Shown: positions 7,968 through 18,061 of the stretch, in pieces
Layout of the letters: every line of letters begins with the position of its first letter
How positions within the stretch are numbered: the first letter of the stretch is position 1
Source: Flavobacteriaceae bacterium
Lineage (GTDB): Bacteria; Bacteroidota; Bacteroidia; Flavobacteriales; Flavobacteriaceae
Length of the DNA: 64,000 bases
Direction: 5' to 3'
Assembly (NCBI GenBank): GCA_947491985.1
Contig: CANLLR010000004.1
Coordinates: forward strand, 62,001 to 126,000
Made by a program: the position numbers and the translations under genes
Notes under the pieces: model-generated
Told to the model about the DNA's origin: nothing
The model's database searches: none
The model's input: only the letters and a program-made list of their open reading frames with translations

Positions 7968-9961
7968 AAGATAAACATATTTCATATCGCATTTATCTAA
8001 TGGCAGCGGTTATCTTATTGATGGCTATTGCGATTATGGTAAAGCTTACTAATATTCAGTGGGTAGAGGGAAATTATTATCGAAAATTAGCCAAAGACCG
8101 TTCGGTTAAAAATTTTGTTATTCCAGCAAACAAAGGAAATATTTACTCGGCAGATGGGAGTCTTCTTGCGACTTCAATCCCAAATTATAGTATTCGTTTT
8201 GATGCCGTTACACCCCAACTCGAAGTTTTTGAAAAACATGTCAAAGCGCTGTCCGATTCACTTTCAGTTTTATTAGGCAAACCGAGTTCGTTTTATGAAA
8301 CAGAATTACGTCGCGCCACGGTCAATAAGAACCGTTATTTATTGCTTGCACGCGATTTGAGTTACACCGAATATACTACCATTAAAGGATTTCCATTGTT
8401 TAAGTTAGGTCCGAATAAAGGAGGTATTATTGTAGAACAAAAAACGGTTCGCGAACACCCAATTGGTAAAATTGCCGAGAGAACGATTGGTTACGAGCGA
8501 ATTACTCCAGAAGGGAAGCCCGACGGAAAAGGTATCGAATGGTCGTTCCGAAACTATCTTAATGGAAAAGACGGTAAGATTTTAAAGCAAAAAATAGCCA
8601 AAGGACAATGGAAGCCTATTCGTGACGTAAACGAAGTAGAGCCGCAAGATGGGTACGATGTAATTTCAACCATCGATGTTTATATTCAAGATATTGCGCA
8701 TCATGCTTTATTAAAACAGTTAGAGGAATACAACGCCGAACACGGTTGTGTGGTGGTCATGGAAACGAAAACGGGTAGGGTAAAAGCCATTTCCAACTTA
8801 GGAAAAGCGGGTGATGGATCGTATTATGAAACGGTGAATTATGCCGTTGTAGAAGCCCATGAGCCTGGTTCAACGTTCAAATTGGTCGACTTGATTGCCT
8901 TGCTTGATGATAATAAGATAGATACGAGTAAAGTCTACGATAGTCGCGGCGGAATCATTACCTACAGCGGAAGAAATGTGCGCGATTCTCATGAAGGTGG
9001 TTACGGAAAAATTTCATTAGCCAAAGGATTTGAAGAGTCTTCCAACACGATAATGGTACAAGCTGTTGTTGAGAATTACAAAAACAACCCGAAGGAATTT
9101 GTAGATCGCATCGACCGAATGGGATTGAATAAACCACTTGGATTGCCATTTCAAGGCGAAGGAGTTCCTATAATTCCACAACCTGGAGATAAACGATGGA
9201 GCGCTATTGCACTTCCGTGGATGGCGTACGGCTATGGCGTTGCAGTAACTCCTTTGCAAACGTTAACCCTGTACAATGCGATTGCCAATAATGGGGAAAT
9301 GATAAAACCTATTTTTGTTTCAGAAATAAAAGAATGGAATAAAACCATAAAAAAATACGATAAGCAAGTTATCAATCCGAGTATCTGTTCGCAAGAAACC
9401 ATTAAAAAAGTGAAAGTCGTTTTGCAAAATGTTGTGAAAAGAGGAACCGCTTCTAAATTGTATTCTAAAGATTTCTCTATGGCAGGAAAAACTGGTACAG
9501 CAGCAGCCAACTATGGCAAAGATGGTGGTGTAAACAAATATTACATTTCATCGTTTGTGGGTTATTTTCCAGCTGATAATCCAAAATACTCTTGCATAGT
9601 TGTCGTTCACAAACCTAATACGTCTAAAAATAATTATTACGGAGCCGATGTAGCGGGACCTGTTTTTAAACGAATTGCTCAGAAAATTTTCACCGATTCG
9701 CCTTCTACCAATCAAATCAAAAATTTAAATGGAAAGGTCAACAAACAAGAAGTGAGCTATCAAAAATATTTAGATAAAACCAATACGCCTTCCAAATACA
9801 TTCCGAATTTAAAAGGAATGTCAGGTATGGACGCTGTTGCTTTACTTGAAAATCTAAAGCTTAAAGTAAAAGTAGTTGGCTCTGGAAAAGTAAAATCGCA
9901 GTCCATTCAACCAGGACAATCGATCATTAAAAACGCATTAATAGTATTAGAATTATCGTGA
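7958..9961 (+). CDS. ftsI: penicillin-binding protein FtsI/PBP3 with PASTA domain
   Basis: The septal peptidoglycan transpeptidase. It has an N-terminal membrane anchor (about 12-31), a dimerisation domain, and the transpeptidase motifs STFK (305-308, Ser305 nucleophile), SSN (361-363) and KTGT (511-514). A single PASTA domain occupies about 605-665 (IPNLKGMSGMDAV onward), as in SpoVD-like PBPs and unlike E. coli FtsI. At 667 residues it is of normal length for Bacteroidota. It overlaps ftsL at its start and murE at its stop (GTGA), a continuous translational chain. Confidence 0.94.
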   Translation: MAVEDKHISYRIYLMAAVILLMAIAIMVKLTNIQWVEGNYYRKLAKDRSVKNFVIPANKGNIYSADGSLLATSIPNYSIRFDAVTPQLEVFEKHVKALSDSLSVLLGKPSSFYETELRRATVNKNRYLLLARDLSYTEYTTIKGFPLFKLGPNKGGIIVEQKTVREHPIGKIAERTIGYERITPEGKPDGKGIEWSFRNYLNGKDGKILKQKIAKGQWKPIRDVNEVEPQDGYDVISTIDVYIQDIAHHALLKQLEEYNAEHGCVVVMETKTGRVKAISNLGKAGDGSYYETVNYAVVEAHEPGSTFKLVDLIALLDDNKIDTSKVYDSRGGIITYSGRNVRDSHEGGYGKISLAKGFEESSNTIMVQAVVENYKNNPKEFVDRIDRMGLNKPLGLPFQGEGVPIIPQPGDKRWSAIALPWMAYGYGVAVTPLQTLTLYNAIANNGEMIKPIFVSEIKEWNKTIKKYDKQVINPSICSQETIKKVKVVLQNVVKRGTASKLYSKDFSMAGKTGTAAANYGKDGGVNKYYISSFVGYFPADNPKYSCIVVVHKPNTSKNNYYGADVAGPVFKRIAQKIFTDSPSTNQIKNLNGKVNKQEVSYQKYLDKTNTPSKYIPNLKGMSGMDAVALLENLKLKVKVVGSGKVKSQSIQPGQSIIKNALIVLELS

Positions 9962-11421
9962 TTACGCTAAAAGACATATTATATAAAGTAGCCATCGAAG
10001 CGGTAAAAGGTTCGACGGAAATGCCTGTACGCAACATCGATTTTGATTCGAGAAAGATTCAAGAAAACGATGTTTTTGTCGCCATTCGTGGCACGGTATC
10101 TGATGGACATGAGTTTGTCGAAAAAGCCATCAATTTGGGCGCTATTGCGATTGTTTGCGATACCTTTCCAGAAATAATTGTCACCGGAATTACCTACATA
10201 AAAGTGAAAGACACCAACGCAGCTTTGGCTTTTATGGCGTCTAATTTTTATGATAATCCGTCGTCAAAATTACAATTAGTCGGTATTACTGGAACTAACG
10301 GTAAAACTACAATTGCCTCACTTTTATACCAATTGTTTAAAAAAGCAGGCTATAAAGTCGGATTGCTTTCTACCGTGAAAATAATGGTGGATGCAATCGA
10401 ACACAAAGCCACACATACCACTCCCGATTCATTAACGATAAATTTTTATCTCAATGAAATGATAGAAGCGGGTTGTGACTATTGTTTTATGGAAGTGAGT
10501 TCGCACGGTGTGCATCAAAAACGTACCGAAGGATTGCAATTTGCCGGAGGTGTTTTTACTAATTTATCACACGATCATTTAGATTATCATCCAACGTTTT
10601 CAGAATACCGAGATGTAAAAAAGTCATTTTTCGATCATTTGTCAAAATCTGCTTTTGCATTGACCAATGTGGATGATAAAAATGGGTTGGTGATGTTGCA
10701 AAATACAAACGCTAAAAAGTTATCGTATGCTCTCAAAACGTATGCCGATTTTAAAGCGCAAATCTTAGAAAATCAGTTGAGTGGTTTGTTGCTAAAAATC
10801 AATGAAAATGAAGTTTGGGTGCGGTTAATTGGTACTTTCAACGCGTATAATTTATTGGCAATTTATGGAACAGCTGTCGAATTAGGTTTAGAAAAATTAG
10901 AAGTACTGCGATTATTATCGGAACTCGAAAGTGTATCAGGTCGTTTCCAATTTATTGTGTCGAACGAGCAAATTACGGCCATTGTTGATTATGCACACAC
11001 GCCCGATGCACTAGAAAACGTATTGAATACCATCAATGACATCCGAACCAAAAACGAGCAATTGATTACCATTGTGGGTTGCGGCGGCGATAGAGATAAA
11101 ACCAAACGTCCGATTATGGCCAATATCGCAACCACATTAAGTGATAAAGTCATCATCACATCCGACAATCCAAGAACGGAAGATCCAAAAACAATTATTG
11201 CCGAAATGGAAGCGGGTGTAGAACCGCAAAATTTTAAAAAAGCCTTGTCTATTGAAGACAGAAAACAAGCGATAAAAACAGCATGCCAATTGGCAAATGC
11301 CAATGATATCATATTAATTGCAGGAAAAGGCCACGAAACCTATCAAGAAATTCAAGGTGTGCGCTATGATTTTGATGACATGCAAACTGTGAAAGAAATT
11401 TTAGAACAACTAAACAAATAA
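9958..11421 (+). CDS. murE: UDP-MurNAc-tripeptide synthetase MurE
   Basis: Cytoplasmic Mur ligase adding the third peptide residue to UDP-MurNAc-L-Ala-D-Glu. The 487-residue protein has the ATP loop GTNGKTT (112-118), the ligase centre with HDHLDYH, and DNPRTEDP (403-410). The DNPR motif is the meso-diaminopimelate recognition signature, so the product should carry meso-DAP. The start is GTG at 9958, overlapping the ftsI stop by four bases. A 62-base gap to mraY contains a 19-base word repeated before murD. Confidence 0.95.
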   Translation: MITLKDILYKVAIEAVKGSTEMPVRNIDFDSRKIQENDVFVAIRGTVSDGHEFVEKAINLGAIAIVCDTFPEIIVTGITYIKVKDTNAALAFMASNFYDNPSSKLQLVGITGTNGKTTIASLLYQLFKKAGYKVGLLSTVKIMVDAIEHKATHTTPDSLTINFYLNEMIEAGCDYCFMEVSSHGVHQKRTEGLQFAGGVFTNLSHDHLDYHPTFSEYRDVKKSFFDHLSKSAFALTNVDDKNGLVMLQNTNAKKLSYALKTYADFKAQILENQLSGLLLKINENEVWVRLIGTFNAYNLLAIYGTAVELGLEKLEVLRLLSELESVSGRFQFIVSNEQITAIVDYAHTPDALENVLNTINDIRTKNEQLITIVGCGGDRDKTKRPIMANIATTLSDKVIITSDNPRTEDPKTIIAEMEAGVEPQNFKKALSIEDRKQAIKTACQLANANDIILIAGKGHETYQEIQGVRYDFDDMQTVKEILEQLNK

Positions 11422-11432
11422 CCGAATTAACA
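11414..11432 (+). repeat. 19-bp direct repeat, copy A
   Basis: ACAAATAACCGAATTAACA spans the murE stop and the following spacer. An identical 19-mer ends on the first base of the murD start codon at 12767-12785. Function unknown; it may be a relic of local duplication. Confidence 0.55.
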
Positions 11433-11483
11433 CCCGAGGCGCAACCGAATTGTATGGAGCGTAGCGGAATAAAATAACCAAAT

Positions 11484-12710
11484 ATGCTGTACTACTTATT
11501 TGAATATTTAGACAAAACATTAGACGTTCCTGGAACGGGAGTGTTCCAATATATTACGTTTCGTTCGGCTTTGGCGTTGATACTTTCGCTTATGATCTCA
11601 ACCATTTATGGAAAAAAAATCATTGGTTTTTTACGCAAACAACAAGTAGGTGAAACAGTTAGAGAGCTTGGATTGGAAGGGCAATCGCAAAAAGCAGGAA
11701 CGCCAACTATGGGAGGAATCATCATCATTGTTGCCACGCTTATTCCGGTTATTATGCTAACCAAATTGAATAATATCTACATTATTTTGTTAATAGTGAC
11801 CACACTTTGGATGGGAACCATTGGTTTTGTTGACGATTACATCAAAATTTTCAAGAAAGACAAACAAGGATTAAAAGGTATTTTTAAAGTGGTGGGACAA
11901 GTGGGTCTTGGATTAATTGTAGGTTCGGTATTGTATTTTCATCCAGCCGTTACTGTTCGTGAAAAATCAAACAAACCAATCACATTCAACCAAACCGAAA
12001 GTGTTATTAGCCAAACGCCAAACGAACTTAAATCGACTACAACTACCATTCCATTCACCAAAAACAACGAACTTGATTATGCCAAATTCATCGAATGGAC
12101 TGGCGATGGTTACGAAAATTGGGCGTGGTTGGTATTCATTCCGATTGTGATTTTTATCATCACTGCTGTTTCGAATGGTGCAAATTTAACCGATGGAATT
12201 GACGGATTGGCTGCGGGAACTTCTGCCATTTCAGTGCTCGCACTCGGGATTTTCACTTTCGTTTCGGGTAACCTCATTTTATCGAGTTATCTCAATGTAA
12301 TGTACATTCCCAATTCGGGAGAAATGACGGTTTTTATAGCAGCGTTTGTCGGTGCGTTAGTTGGATTTTTATGGTACAATTCCTATCCAGCATCGGTTTT
12401 TATGGGTGATACGGGAAGTTTAACCATTGGCGGAATTATAGCGGTTTTGGCAATTTCTGTCCGTAAAGAAATGTTGTTGCCAGTGCTTTGTGCGATTTTT
12501 TTTGCCGAAAGCGCTTCAGTAATCATTCAAGTTTTCTATTTCAAATACACTAAGAAACGTTTTGGCGAAGGAAGAAGAGTATTCTTAATGTCGCCATTAC
12601 ATCATCATTATCAGAAAAAAGGCTACCACGAAAGTAAAATTGTAACCCGTTTTTGGATTGTGACAATTATGCTTGCCATTGTTTCGATAGTAACATTAAA
12701 ATTGAGATAA
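11484..12710 (+). CDS. mraY: phospho-MurNAc-pentapeptide transferase MraY
   Basis: Integral membrane enzyme that transfers phospho-MurNAc-pentapeptide to undecaprenyl phosphate, making lipid I. Conserved segments include TPTMGGI, the [16 protein letters not shown] catalytic loop with paired Asp, [10 protein letters not shown], and GDTGSL. The 408-residue length exceeds the 360 of E. coli MraY mainly through a hydrophilic insertion at about residues 157-205, rich in Thr, Asn and Lys, between two membrane segments before the NGANLTDG motif. Such insertions are usual in Bacteroidota, to my knowledge. Downstream murD follows after 74 AT-rich bases. Confidence 0.95.
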   Translation: MLYYLFEYLDKTLDVPGTGVFQYITFRSALALILSLMISTIYGKKIIGFLRKQQVGETVRELGLEGQSQKAGTPTMGGIIIIVATLIPVIMLTKLNNIYIILLIVTTLWMGTIGFVDDYIKIFKKDKQGLKGIFKVVGQVGLGLIVGSVLYFHPAVTVREKSNKPITFNQTESVISQTPNELKSTTTTIPFTKNNELDYAKFIEWTGDGYENWAWLVFIPIVIFIITAVSNGANLTDGIDGLAAGTSAISVLALGIFTFVSGNLILSSYLNVMYIPNSGEMTVFIAAFVGALVGFLWYNSYPASVFMGDTGSLTIGGIIAVLAISVRKEMLLPVLCAIFFAESASVIIQVFYFKYTKKRFGEGRRVFLMSPLHHHYQKKGYHESKIVTRFWIVTIMLAIVSIVTLKLR

Positions 12711-12766
12711 AAGTTTTTTTGGTCATCTGATTATTTGTTTAATCGGAAAATCAAATAAACAAATAT

Positions 12767-12785
12767 ACAAATAACCGAATTAACA
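12767..12785 (+). repeat. 19-bp direct repeat, copy B
   Basis: Exact copy of the 19-mer at 11414-11432, ending on the A of the murD ATG. Confidence 0.55.
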
Positions 12786-14116
12786 TGAGATTAGTAATTC
12801 TCGGTGGAGGCGAAAGTGGCGTAGGAACAGCCATCCTAGGAAAACAAAAAGGATACGAGGTATTTGTTTCTGATTTCGGCAAAATTCCAGAAAAATACAA
12901 ACAAGTTCTTATAAATAATGACATTATATGGGAAGACAAAAAGCATACAGAAGCAGCCATTTTGAATGCAGATGTAGTAATGAAAAGTCCCGGAATTCCA
13001 GACAAAGCGCCAATCGTTAAAAAATTGGTAGAAAAAGGAATTCCAGTGATTTCAGAAATTGAATTCGCCTGTCAATTTACCAACGCAATTACCATCGGAA
13101 TAACAGGTAGTAATGGTAAAACGACGACAACCATGCTGACGCATCATTTGCTTAAACAAGGAGGATTGAACGTAGGTTTAGGCGGAAACATCGGGAAGAG
13201 TTTCGCCTGGCAAGTAGCAGAAGAAAACTACGATGTGTATGTGTTGGAATTGAGTAGTTTTCAATTGGATGGAATAGTGAATTATAAGCCACATATCGCC
13301 ATTATTACCAACATTAGTCCCGACCATTTAGACCGTTACGAGTATAAATATGAAAATTACATCGCATCAAAATTTAGAATAACAAGGAACCAAACCGAAA
13401 GCGATTATCTCATCTATGATGCCGATGATGAAGCCATCGCAAATTGGTTACAAAACAATAAGACAAAAGCAAAATTAATTCCCTTTTCATTGACAAATCC
13501 GATAGAAAACGGAGCATTTATAAATAACAACACCATGGAATTAAACATCAACCAAGAAGAGTTCATGATGGAAACATCAAACATTGCATTAGAAGGAAAG
13601 CACAACATGAAAAACGCAATGGCAGCCACTTCTGTAGCACAATTAATGCGCATCAGAAAAGAAACCATCCGAGAAAGCTTGTCTAATTTTCAAGGGGTGG
13701 AACATCGTTTAGAGAAAGTGCTAAAAATTCAAAATGTACAGTACATCAACGACAGTAAAGCTACCAATGTCAATGCTGCTTTTTTTGCTTTAGATAGCAT
13801 GACAACGCCAACTGTTTGGATAGTTGGTGGTGTCGACAAAGGAAACGATTACAGCGAACTCATGGCGTTGGTGCACGAAAAAGTAAAAGCGATTATTTGT
13901 CTTGGTGTGGACAATAAAAAAATAATTGATGCTTTCGGGAATGTAGTCGACATGATGGTCGAAGTAGACAACATGCGCGATGCGGTAATCACTTCTCGTC
14001 ACATTGCTGAAAAAGGTGATACGGTACTGCTTTCACCTGCTTGTGCGAGTTTCGACTTGTTTCAAAACTATGAAGACAGAGGAAATCAATTTAAAGAAGA
14101 AGTGAAAAATTTATAA
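12785..14116 (+). CDS. murD: UDP-N-acetylmuramoyl-L-alanine--D-glutamate ligase MurD
   Basis: Adds D-glutamate to UDP-MurNAc-L-Ala in the cytoplasm. The 443-residue protein opens with a Rossmann-like UDP-binding domain (LGGGESGVGTA), then the Mur ligase ATP loop GSNGKTTTT (108-116), the central NISPDHLDRY segment, and the C-terminal domain with GVEHRLE, NDSKATN and LSPACASFD, all standard for MurD. The start at 12785 is the only ATG compatible with the N-terminal fold. An imperfect nested hairpin separates it from ftsW. Confidence 0.95.
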   Translation: MRLVILGGGESGVGTAILGKQKGYEVFVSDFGKIPEKYKQVLINNDIIWEDKKHTEAAILNADVVMKSPGIPDKAPIVKKLVEKGIPVISEIEFACQFTNAITIGITGSNGKTTTTMLTHHLLKQGGLNVGLGGNIGKSFAWQVAEENYDVYVLELSSFQLDGIVNYKPHIAIITNISPDHLDRYEYKYENYIASKFRITRNQTESDYLIYDADDEAIANWLQNNKTKAKLIPFSLTNPIENGAFINNNTMELNINQEEFMMETSNIALEGKHNMKNAMAATSVAQLMRIRKETIRESLSNFQGVEHRLEKVLKIQNVQYINDSKATNVNAAFFALDSMTTPTVWIVGGVDKGNDYSELMALVHEKVKAIICLGVDNKKIIDAFGNVVDMMVEVDNMRDAVITSRHIAEKGDTVLLSPACASFDLFQNYEDRGNQFKEEVKNL

Positions 14117-14180
14117 TTGGGTTGAATGAAGGGTTCGAGTTTTGGGTGTTTAGCAGTAAAACACCCGAAGCTAGACCCAA
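14117..14180. repeat. nested hairpin between murD and ftsW
   Basis: TTGGGT (14117-14122) pairs with ACCCAA (14175-14180), and inside it GGGTGTTT (14144-14151) pairs with AAACACCC (14159-14166) around a 7-base loop. There is no T-run afterwards, so it is not a classical terminator; it could modulate ftsW expression or protect an mRNA end. Confidence 0.5.
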
Positions 14181-14198
14181 ATCAACAAAAATATAGGT

Positions 14199-15482
14199 AT
14201 GAAAGAACTCATTAACAGTTTACACGGAGATAAGGTAATTTGGGCATTTGTAGCCCTTTTGGCGTTGTTTTCGTTTATGCCTGTTTTTAGTGCGAGTAGT
14301 AATTTAGCATACCTGCGAAATGGTTCTGGAAATGCAGTCACGTATTTAGTAAAACATTTGGCACACATTTTCATCGGATTTTTTATCATTTACCAAGTGC
14401 ATAAAATTCCGTACCATTATTTTAGAGGCATTTCACGAATAGCATTGCCAGTGGTTTGGGTGTTGTTGGTGTACACTTTAGTAAAAGGAACGGTAGTTGA
14501 AGGAGCCAACGCGAGTCGTTGGTTAAAAGTGCCTTTCATCGGAATCTCATTCCAAACTTCGACGTTTGCCGCCATTGTTTTATACGTTTACGTAGCCCGT
14601 TATTTATCCAAATCGCGCGAAGTTGCACTAACATTTAAACAATCGTTACTCGAATTGTGGGTGCCTGTTTTCATTACGATTATGCTAATTTTACCTGCGA
14701 ATTTTTCTACGGCAGCGTTGATTTTTTCGATGGTAATAATGCTTGCCTTTATCGGAAAATATCCTATAAAATATATCGCTGTTATCCTCGGAACTGGAAT
14801 TATAGCCTTAGTGTTTTTTATCTTAGTGGCTAAAGCGTTTCCAGATGCTTTTCCGAATCGTGTCGACACTTGGATCAGTCGTATCGATAATTTTACAAGC
14901 AACAAACCCGACGAAGACGATTACCAAATTAAAAAAGCAAAAATAGCCATTGCATCAGGCGGATTGTACGGACTCGGACCAGGAAAAAGCATACAAAAAA
15001 ACTTTCTACCGCAATCGTCATCCGATTTTATTTATGCCATTATTGTTGAAGAATACGGACTCATAGGCGCTTTTTCAGTGCTCAGTTTGTACCTGCTTTT
15101 ACTGTTCCGATTTGTAGTCGCTGCACATAAATCGAATTCGCTTTTCGGAAAACTAGTCGTCGTTGGATTGGGATTTCCGATAGTGTTTCAAGCGTTAATT
15201 AATATGGCTGTTGCAGTCGAATTATTACCAGTAACCGGACAAACATTACCGCTCATAAGTTCTGGAGGAAGCTCGGTTTGGATGACGTGTATTGCACTCG
15301 GAATCATCTTAAGTGTAACCAAAAAAGAAGAAGAAATTACTAAGGAATTAGAAGAAAAACAAAAACGAGAAGACGCCTTGCAAAAACTCATCGACAAACA
15401 ACTGCAAGAAGACGAAGAGGCCGAAAATGAAGAAGAGTATAGCATAGTTGATAATCCAATGAATGCGGTTTTGAAAAAGTAA
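14199..15482 (+). CDS. ftsW: septal peptidoglycan glycosyltransferase FtsW
   Basis: SEDS-family polytopic membrane protein that polymerises lipid II at the septum together with the FtsI partner encoded upstream. About ten membrane segments are visible. The SEDS signatures include the segment with QIKKAKIAIASGGLYGLGPGKS, the SSSDFIYAIIVEEYG motif with its conserved acidic residues, and PVTGQTLPLISSGGSS. After the last membrane helix a charged, Glu/Lys-rich cytoplasmic tail (about 376-427) is present; such a tail is variable. 427 residues. The spacer before murG contains tandem repeats. Confidence 0.94.
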   Translation: MKELINSLHGDKVIWAFVALLALFSFMPVFSASSNLAYLRNGSGNAVTYLVKHLAHIFIGFFIIYQVHKIPYHYFRGISRIALPVVWVLLVYTLVKGTVVEGANASRWLKVPFIGISFQTSTFAAIVLYVYVARYLSKSREVALTFKQSLLELWVPVFITIMLILPANFSTAALIFSMVIMLAFIGKYPIKYIAVILGTGIIALVFFILVAKAFPDAFPNRVDTWISRIDNFTSNKPDEDDYQIKKAKIAIASGGLYGLGPGKSIQKNFLPQSSSDFIYAIIVEEYGLIGAFSVLSLYLLLLFRFVVAAHKSNSLFGKLVVVGLGFPIVFQALINMAVAVELLPVTGQTLPLISSGGSSVWMTCIALGIILSVTKKEEEITKELEEKQKREDALQKLIDKQLQEDEEAENEEEYSIVDNPMNAVLKK

Positions 15483-15523
15483 TCAGTGTTCAGTTTTTAG
15501 TGTTCAGTTAAAAAGTAAAATAG

Positions 15524-15565
15524 CTCAGTGAATCTCTGTGTAACCTCAGTGAATCTCTGTGTAAC
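15524..15565. repeat. 21-bp perfect tandem repeat upstream of murG
   Basis: CTCAGTGAATCTCTGTGTAAC is repeated exactly twice (15524-15544, 15545-15565), ending 10 bases before the murG ATG. A related sequence lies upstream of topA near 48144-48175. Apparently a mobile or slippage-prone intergenic word. Confidence 0.65.
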
Positions 15566-15575
15566 AATAACCAAA

Positions 15576-16694
15576 ATGAAACCATACAAATTCATACTTA
15601 GCGGCGGCGGAACAGGAGGACATATCTATCCTGCCATTGCTATTGCCAATGAATTAAAATCGCATTTCCCCGATGCTGAGTTTCTATTTGTAGGAGCGCA
15701 AGATAAAATGGAAATGCAAAAAGTGCCCCAAGCGGGTTATGAAATTGAAGGGCTGTGGATTGCTGGTTTACAACGTAAATTGACCTTGCAAAATGCTATA
15801 TTTCCTCTAAAACTTATTAACAGTTTATGGAAATCAAGAAACATAATTAAAAAATTTAAACCCAATGCGGTTATCGGAACGGGTGGATTTGCGAGTGGTC
15901 CTTTATTGCAAATGGCCAACAGCTTAAACATTCCGACGGTTATTCAAGAGCAAAATTCGTATCCAGGAATTACCAACAAATTGCTGAGTAAAAAAGCCAA
16001 TGCAATTTGTGTGGCGTATGAAAATTTAGAGCAATTCTTTCCAAGTAAAAAAATTGTTGTAACAGGAAATCCGGTACGCCAAGACATATTGGATATTGAT
16101 TCCAAAAGAAGTGAGGCGATTACTTATTTCAACTTGGATGATAATAAAAAAACATTGTTAGTTATTGGCGGAAGCCTCGGAGCGAGAAGAATTAATCAAC
16201 TGATTGCAAAAGAAATCGAGTTTTTTCTTCACCATAATTTACAGATAATTTGGCAATGTGGTAATCTGTATATGGCCGATTATAAGCAATTTTCGGAAAT
16301 AGAAAATGTACAAGTGCTTTCGTTTATTGACCGTATGGATTTGATATATGCTGCTGCTGATTTTGTGATTTCACGTGCGGGAGCCTCGTCGGTTTCGGAG
16401 TTATGTTTGGTGGGAAAACCAGTGTTGTTCATTCCTTCACCCAACGTAGCGGAAGACCATCAAACCAAAAATGCCAAAGCGATAGTCGAAAAAAACGGTG
16501 CGCTTCTGCTAAAGGAAAGTGAATTGGATGACAAGTTTGAATCGGTTTTCAACAAGCTCATTCAGGACGAAAATTTACAAAACAATTTAAGCCAAAACAT
16601 AAAAAAATTAGCCAAACCCAACGCAACAAGAGACATTGTAGAACAGATAATTAAATTAGTCGAAAGTCGAAAGTCAAATGATTTTAAAACTTAG
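15576..16694 (+). CDS. murG: UDP-GlcNAc--lipid I transferase MurG
   Basis: Peripheral membrane GT-B glycosyltransferase that converts lipid I to lipid II. I start at ATG 15576 ([16 protein letters not shown]), because an upstream in-frame ATG at 15528 would translate the 21-bp tandem repeat. The result is 372 residues. The glycine loop GGGTGGH is at 10-16, a second loop TGGFASGP follows, and the donor-binding C domain has [21 protein letters not shown] and the [10 protein letters not shown] segment. The last dozen residues (after KLVESRKS) are encoded by a GTCGAAA repeat and look like a recent extension. Confidence 0.94.
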   Translation: MKPYKFILSGGGTGGHIYPAIAIANELKSHFPDAEFLFVGAQDKMEMQKVPQAGYEIEGLWIAGLQRKLTLQNAIFPLKLINSLWKSRNIIKKFKPNAVIGTGGFASGPLLQMANSLNIPTVIQEQNSYPGITNKLLSKKANAICVAYENLEQFFPSKKIVVTGNPVRQDILDIDSKRSEAITYFNLDDNKKTLLVIGGSLGARRINQLIAKEIEFFLHHNLQIIWQCGNLYMADYKQFSEIENVQVLSFIDRMDLIYAAADFVISRAGASSVSELCLVGKPVLFIPSPNVAEDHQTKNAKAIVEKNGALLLKESELDDKFESVFNKLIQDENLQNNLSQNIKKLAKPNATRDIVEQIIKLVESRKSNDFKT

Positions 16695-16720
16695 GGCTTT
16701 AAGACTTTAGTTATAAATAA

Positions 16721-18061
16721 ATGAACCTAAACCAAATACATAACGTCTATTTCATCGGCATCGGAGGCATCGGTATGAGTGCTCTGGCACGTTATTTTCA
16801 AAACATTGGGAAAAACGTTTCAGGTTACGACAAAACACCAACAATGCTTACCGAAGAGTTAGTAGCTGGCGGTATGGCGATTCATTTTGAAGACAACATT
16901 GGATTAATTCCGAGTGATTATTACGTTGAAAATACATTAATTATTGTTACGCCTGCAGTTCCGGTCTCGCATTCCGAGTGGAATTATTTTATAGAAAGAG
17001 AATATACCATTAAAAAACGATCCGAAGTTTTAGGATTAATTACCAAAGATACTTTTTGTTTTGCCGTTGCTGGAACGCATGGAAAAACCACCACATCAAG
17101 CATACTCGGACATATTTTATACGAAAGTGGGGAAGACGTTACAGCTTTTTTAGGTGGAATTGTTGAAAATTATCATTCGAATTTAATTGGCTCAGGTAAA
17201 ACCATCACGGTGGTTGAGGCAGACGAGTTTGATCGTTCGTTTTTACATCTTCATCCCAATATTGCTTGCGTCACCTCGATGGATGCCGATCATTTGGATA
17301 TTTATGGCGATGCTTCTGCTATCGAAGATTCGTTTCGTGAATTTGCCGATAAAGTGACCGATAAAACGCAACTATTTGTCCCAAAAGGACTGCCGTTAAA
17401 CGGAATGACAATAGCGATAAATCAGGACGCCGATTTTAAAGCTTACAACATCCGAATTATAAATAGCAGTTACGTTTTTGATGTGCAAACCCCATCCGAA
17501 ACCATAAAAGATATTCAGTTTGGTTTGCCCGGACATCACAATTTAATGAATGCTTTGATGGCTTTAGCAATGGCAAAAACATTTGGTTCCCCAACCAATT
17601 CCATTGCTAAGGCTTTAGCATCATTTAGAGGTGTGCAACGCCGATTTTCATACCAAATCAAAACTGATGCGTTGGTGTATATCGATGATTATGCACACCA
17701 TCCAACCGAAATAAATGCGGTGCATCAAGCGGTGCGCGAATTGTATCCGAATCAAAAAGTGCTGGCAATTTTTCAGCCGCATTTGTTTAGCAGAACCAAA
17801 GATTTTGCTGATGATTTTGCCAAAAGTTTAGACGCTTTTGATGAAGTATTGCTGATGGATATTTATCCAGCACGCGAATTACCAATGGAAGGAATCACTT
17901 CTACATGGCTACTTACCAAAATGAAGAATAGTAACAAAAAATTAGTTCAAAAAGAGAGTCTTATTCAAACAATAGTAGCGAATGATGCCACGGTAATTGT
18001 TACCATTGGAGCGGGCGATATTGGCGAATTAGTACCAGCAATTAAAAAAGCATTACTATGA
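16721..18061 (+). CDS. murC: UDP-N-acetylmuramate--L-alanine ligase MurC
   Basis: Cytoplasmic Mur ligase that attaches L-alanine to UDP-MurNAc. The 446-residue protein has the N-terminal GIGGIGMSALA dinucleotide-like fold (13-23), ATP loop AGTHGKTTT (117-125), the EADEFDRSFL segment that is diagnostic of MurC, DADHLDIY, and C-terminal DDYAHHPTEI with FQPHLFSRT. The stop codon overlaps the ftsQ start in ATGA, so the two are coupled. Confidence 0.95.
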   Translation: MNLNQIHNVYFIGIGGIGMSALARYFQNIGKNVSGYDKTPTMLTEELVAGGMAIHFEDNIGLIPSDYYVENTLIIVTPAVPVSHSEWNYFIEREYTIKKRSEVLGLITKDTFCFAVAGTHGKTTTSSILGHILYESGEDVTAFLGGIVENYHSNLIGSGKTITVVEADEFDRSFLHLHPNIACVTSMDADHLDIYGDASAIEDSFREFADKVTDKTQLFVPKGLPLNGMTIAINQDADFKAYNIRIINSSYVFDVQTPSETIKDIQFGLPGHHNLMNALMALAMAKTFGSPTNSIAKALASFRGVQRRFSYQIKTDALVYIDDYAHHPTEINAVHQAVRELYPNQKVLAIFQPHLFSRTKDFADDFAKSLDAFDEVLLMDIYPARELPMEGITSTWLLTKMKNSNKKLVQKESLIQTIVANDATVIVTIGAGDIGELVPAIKKALL

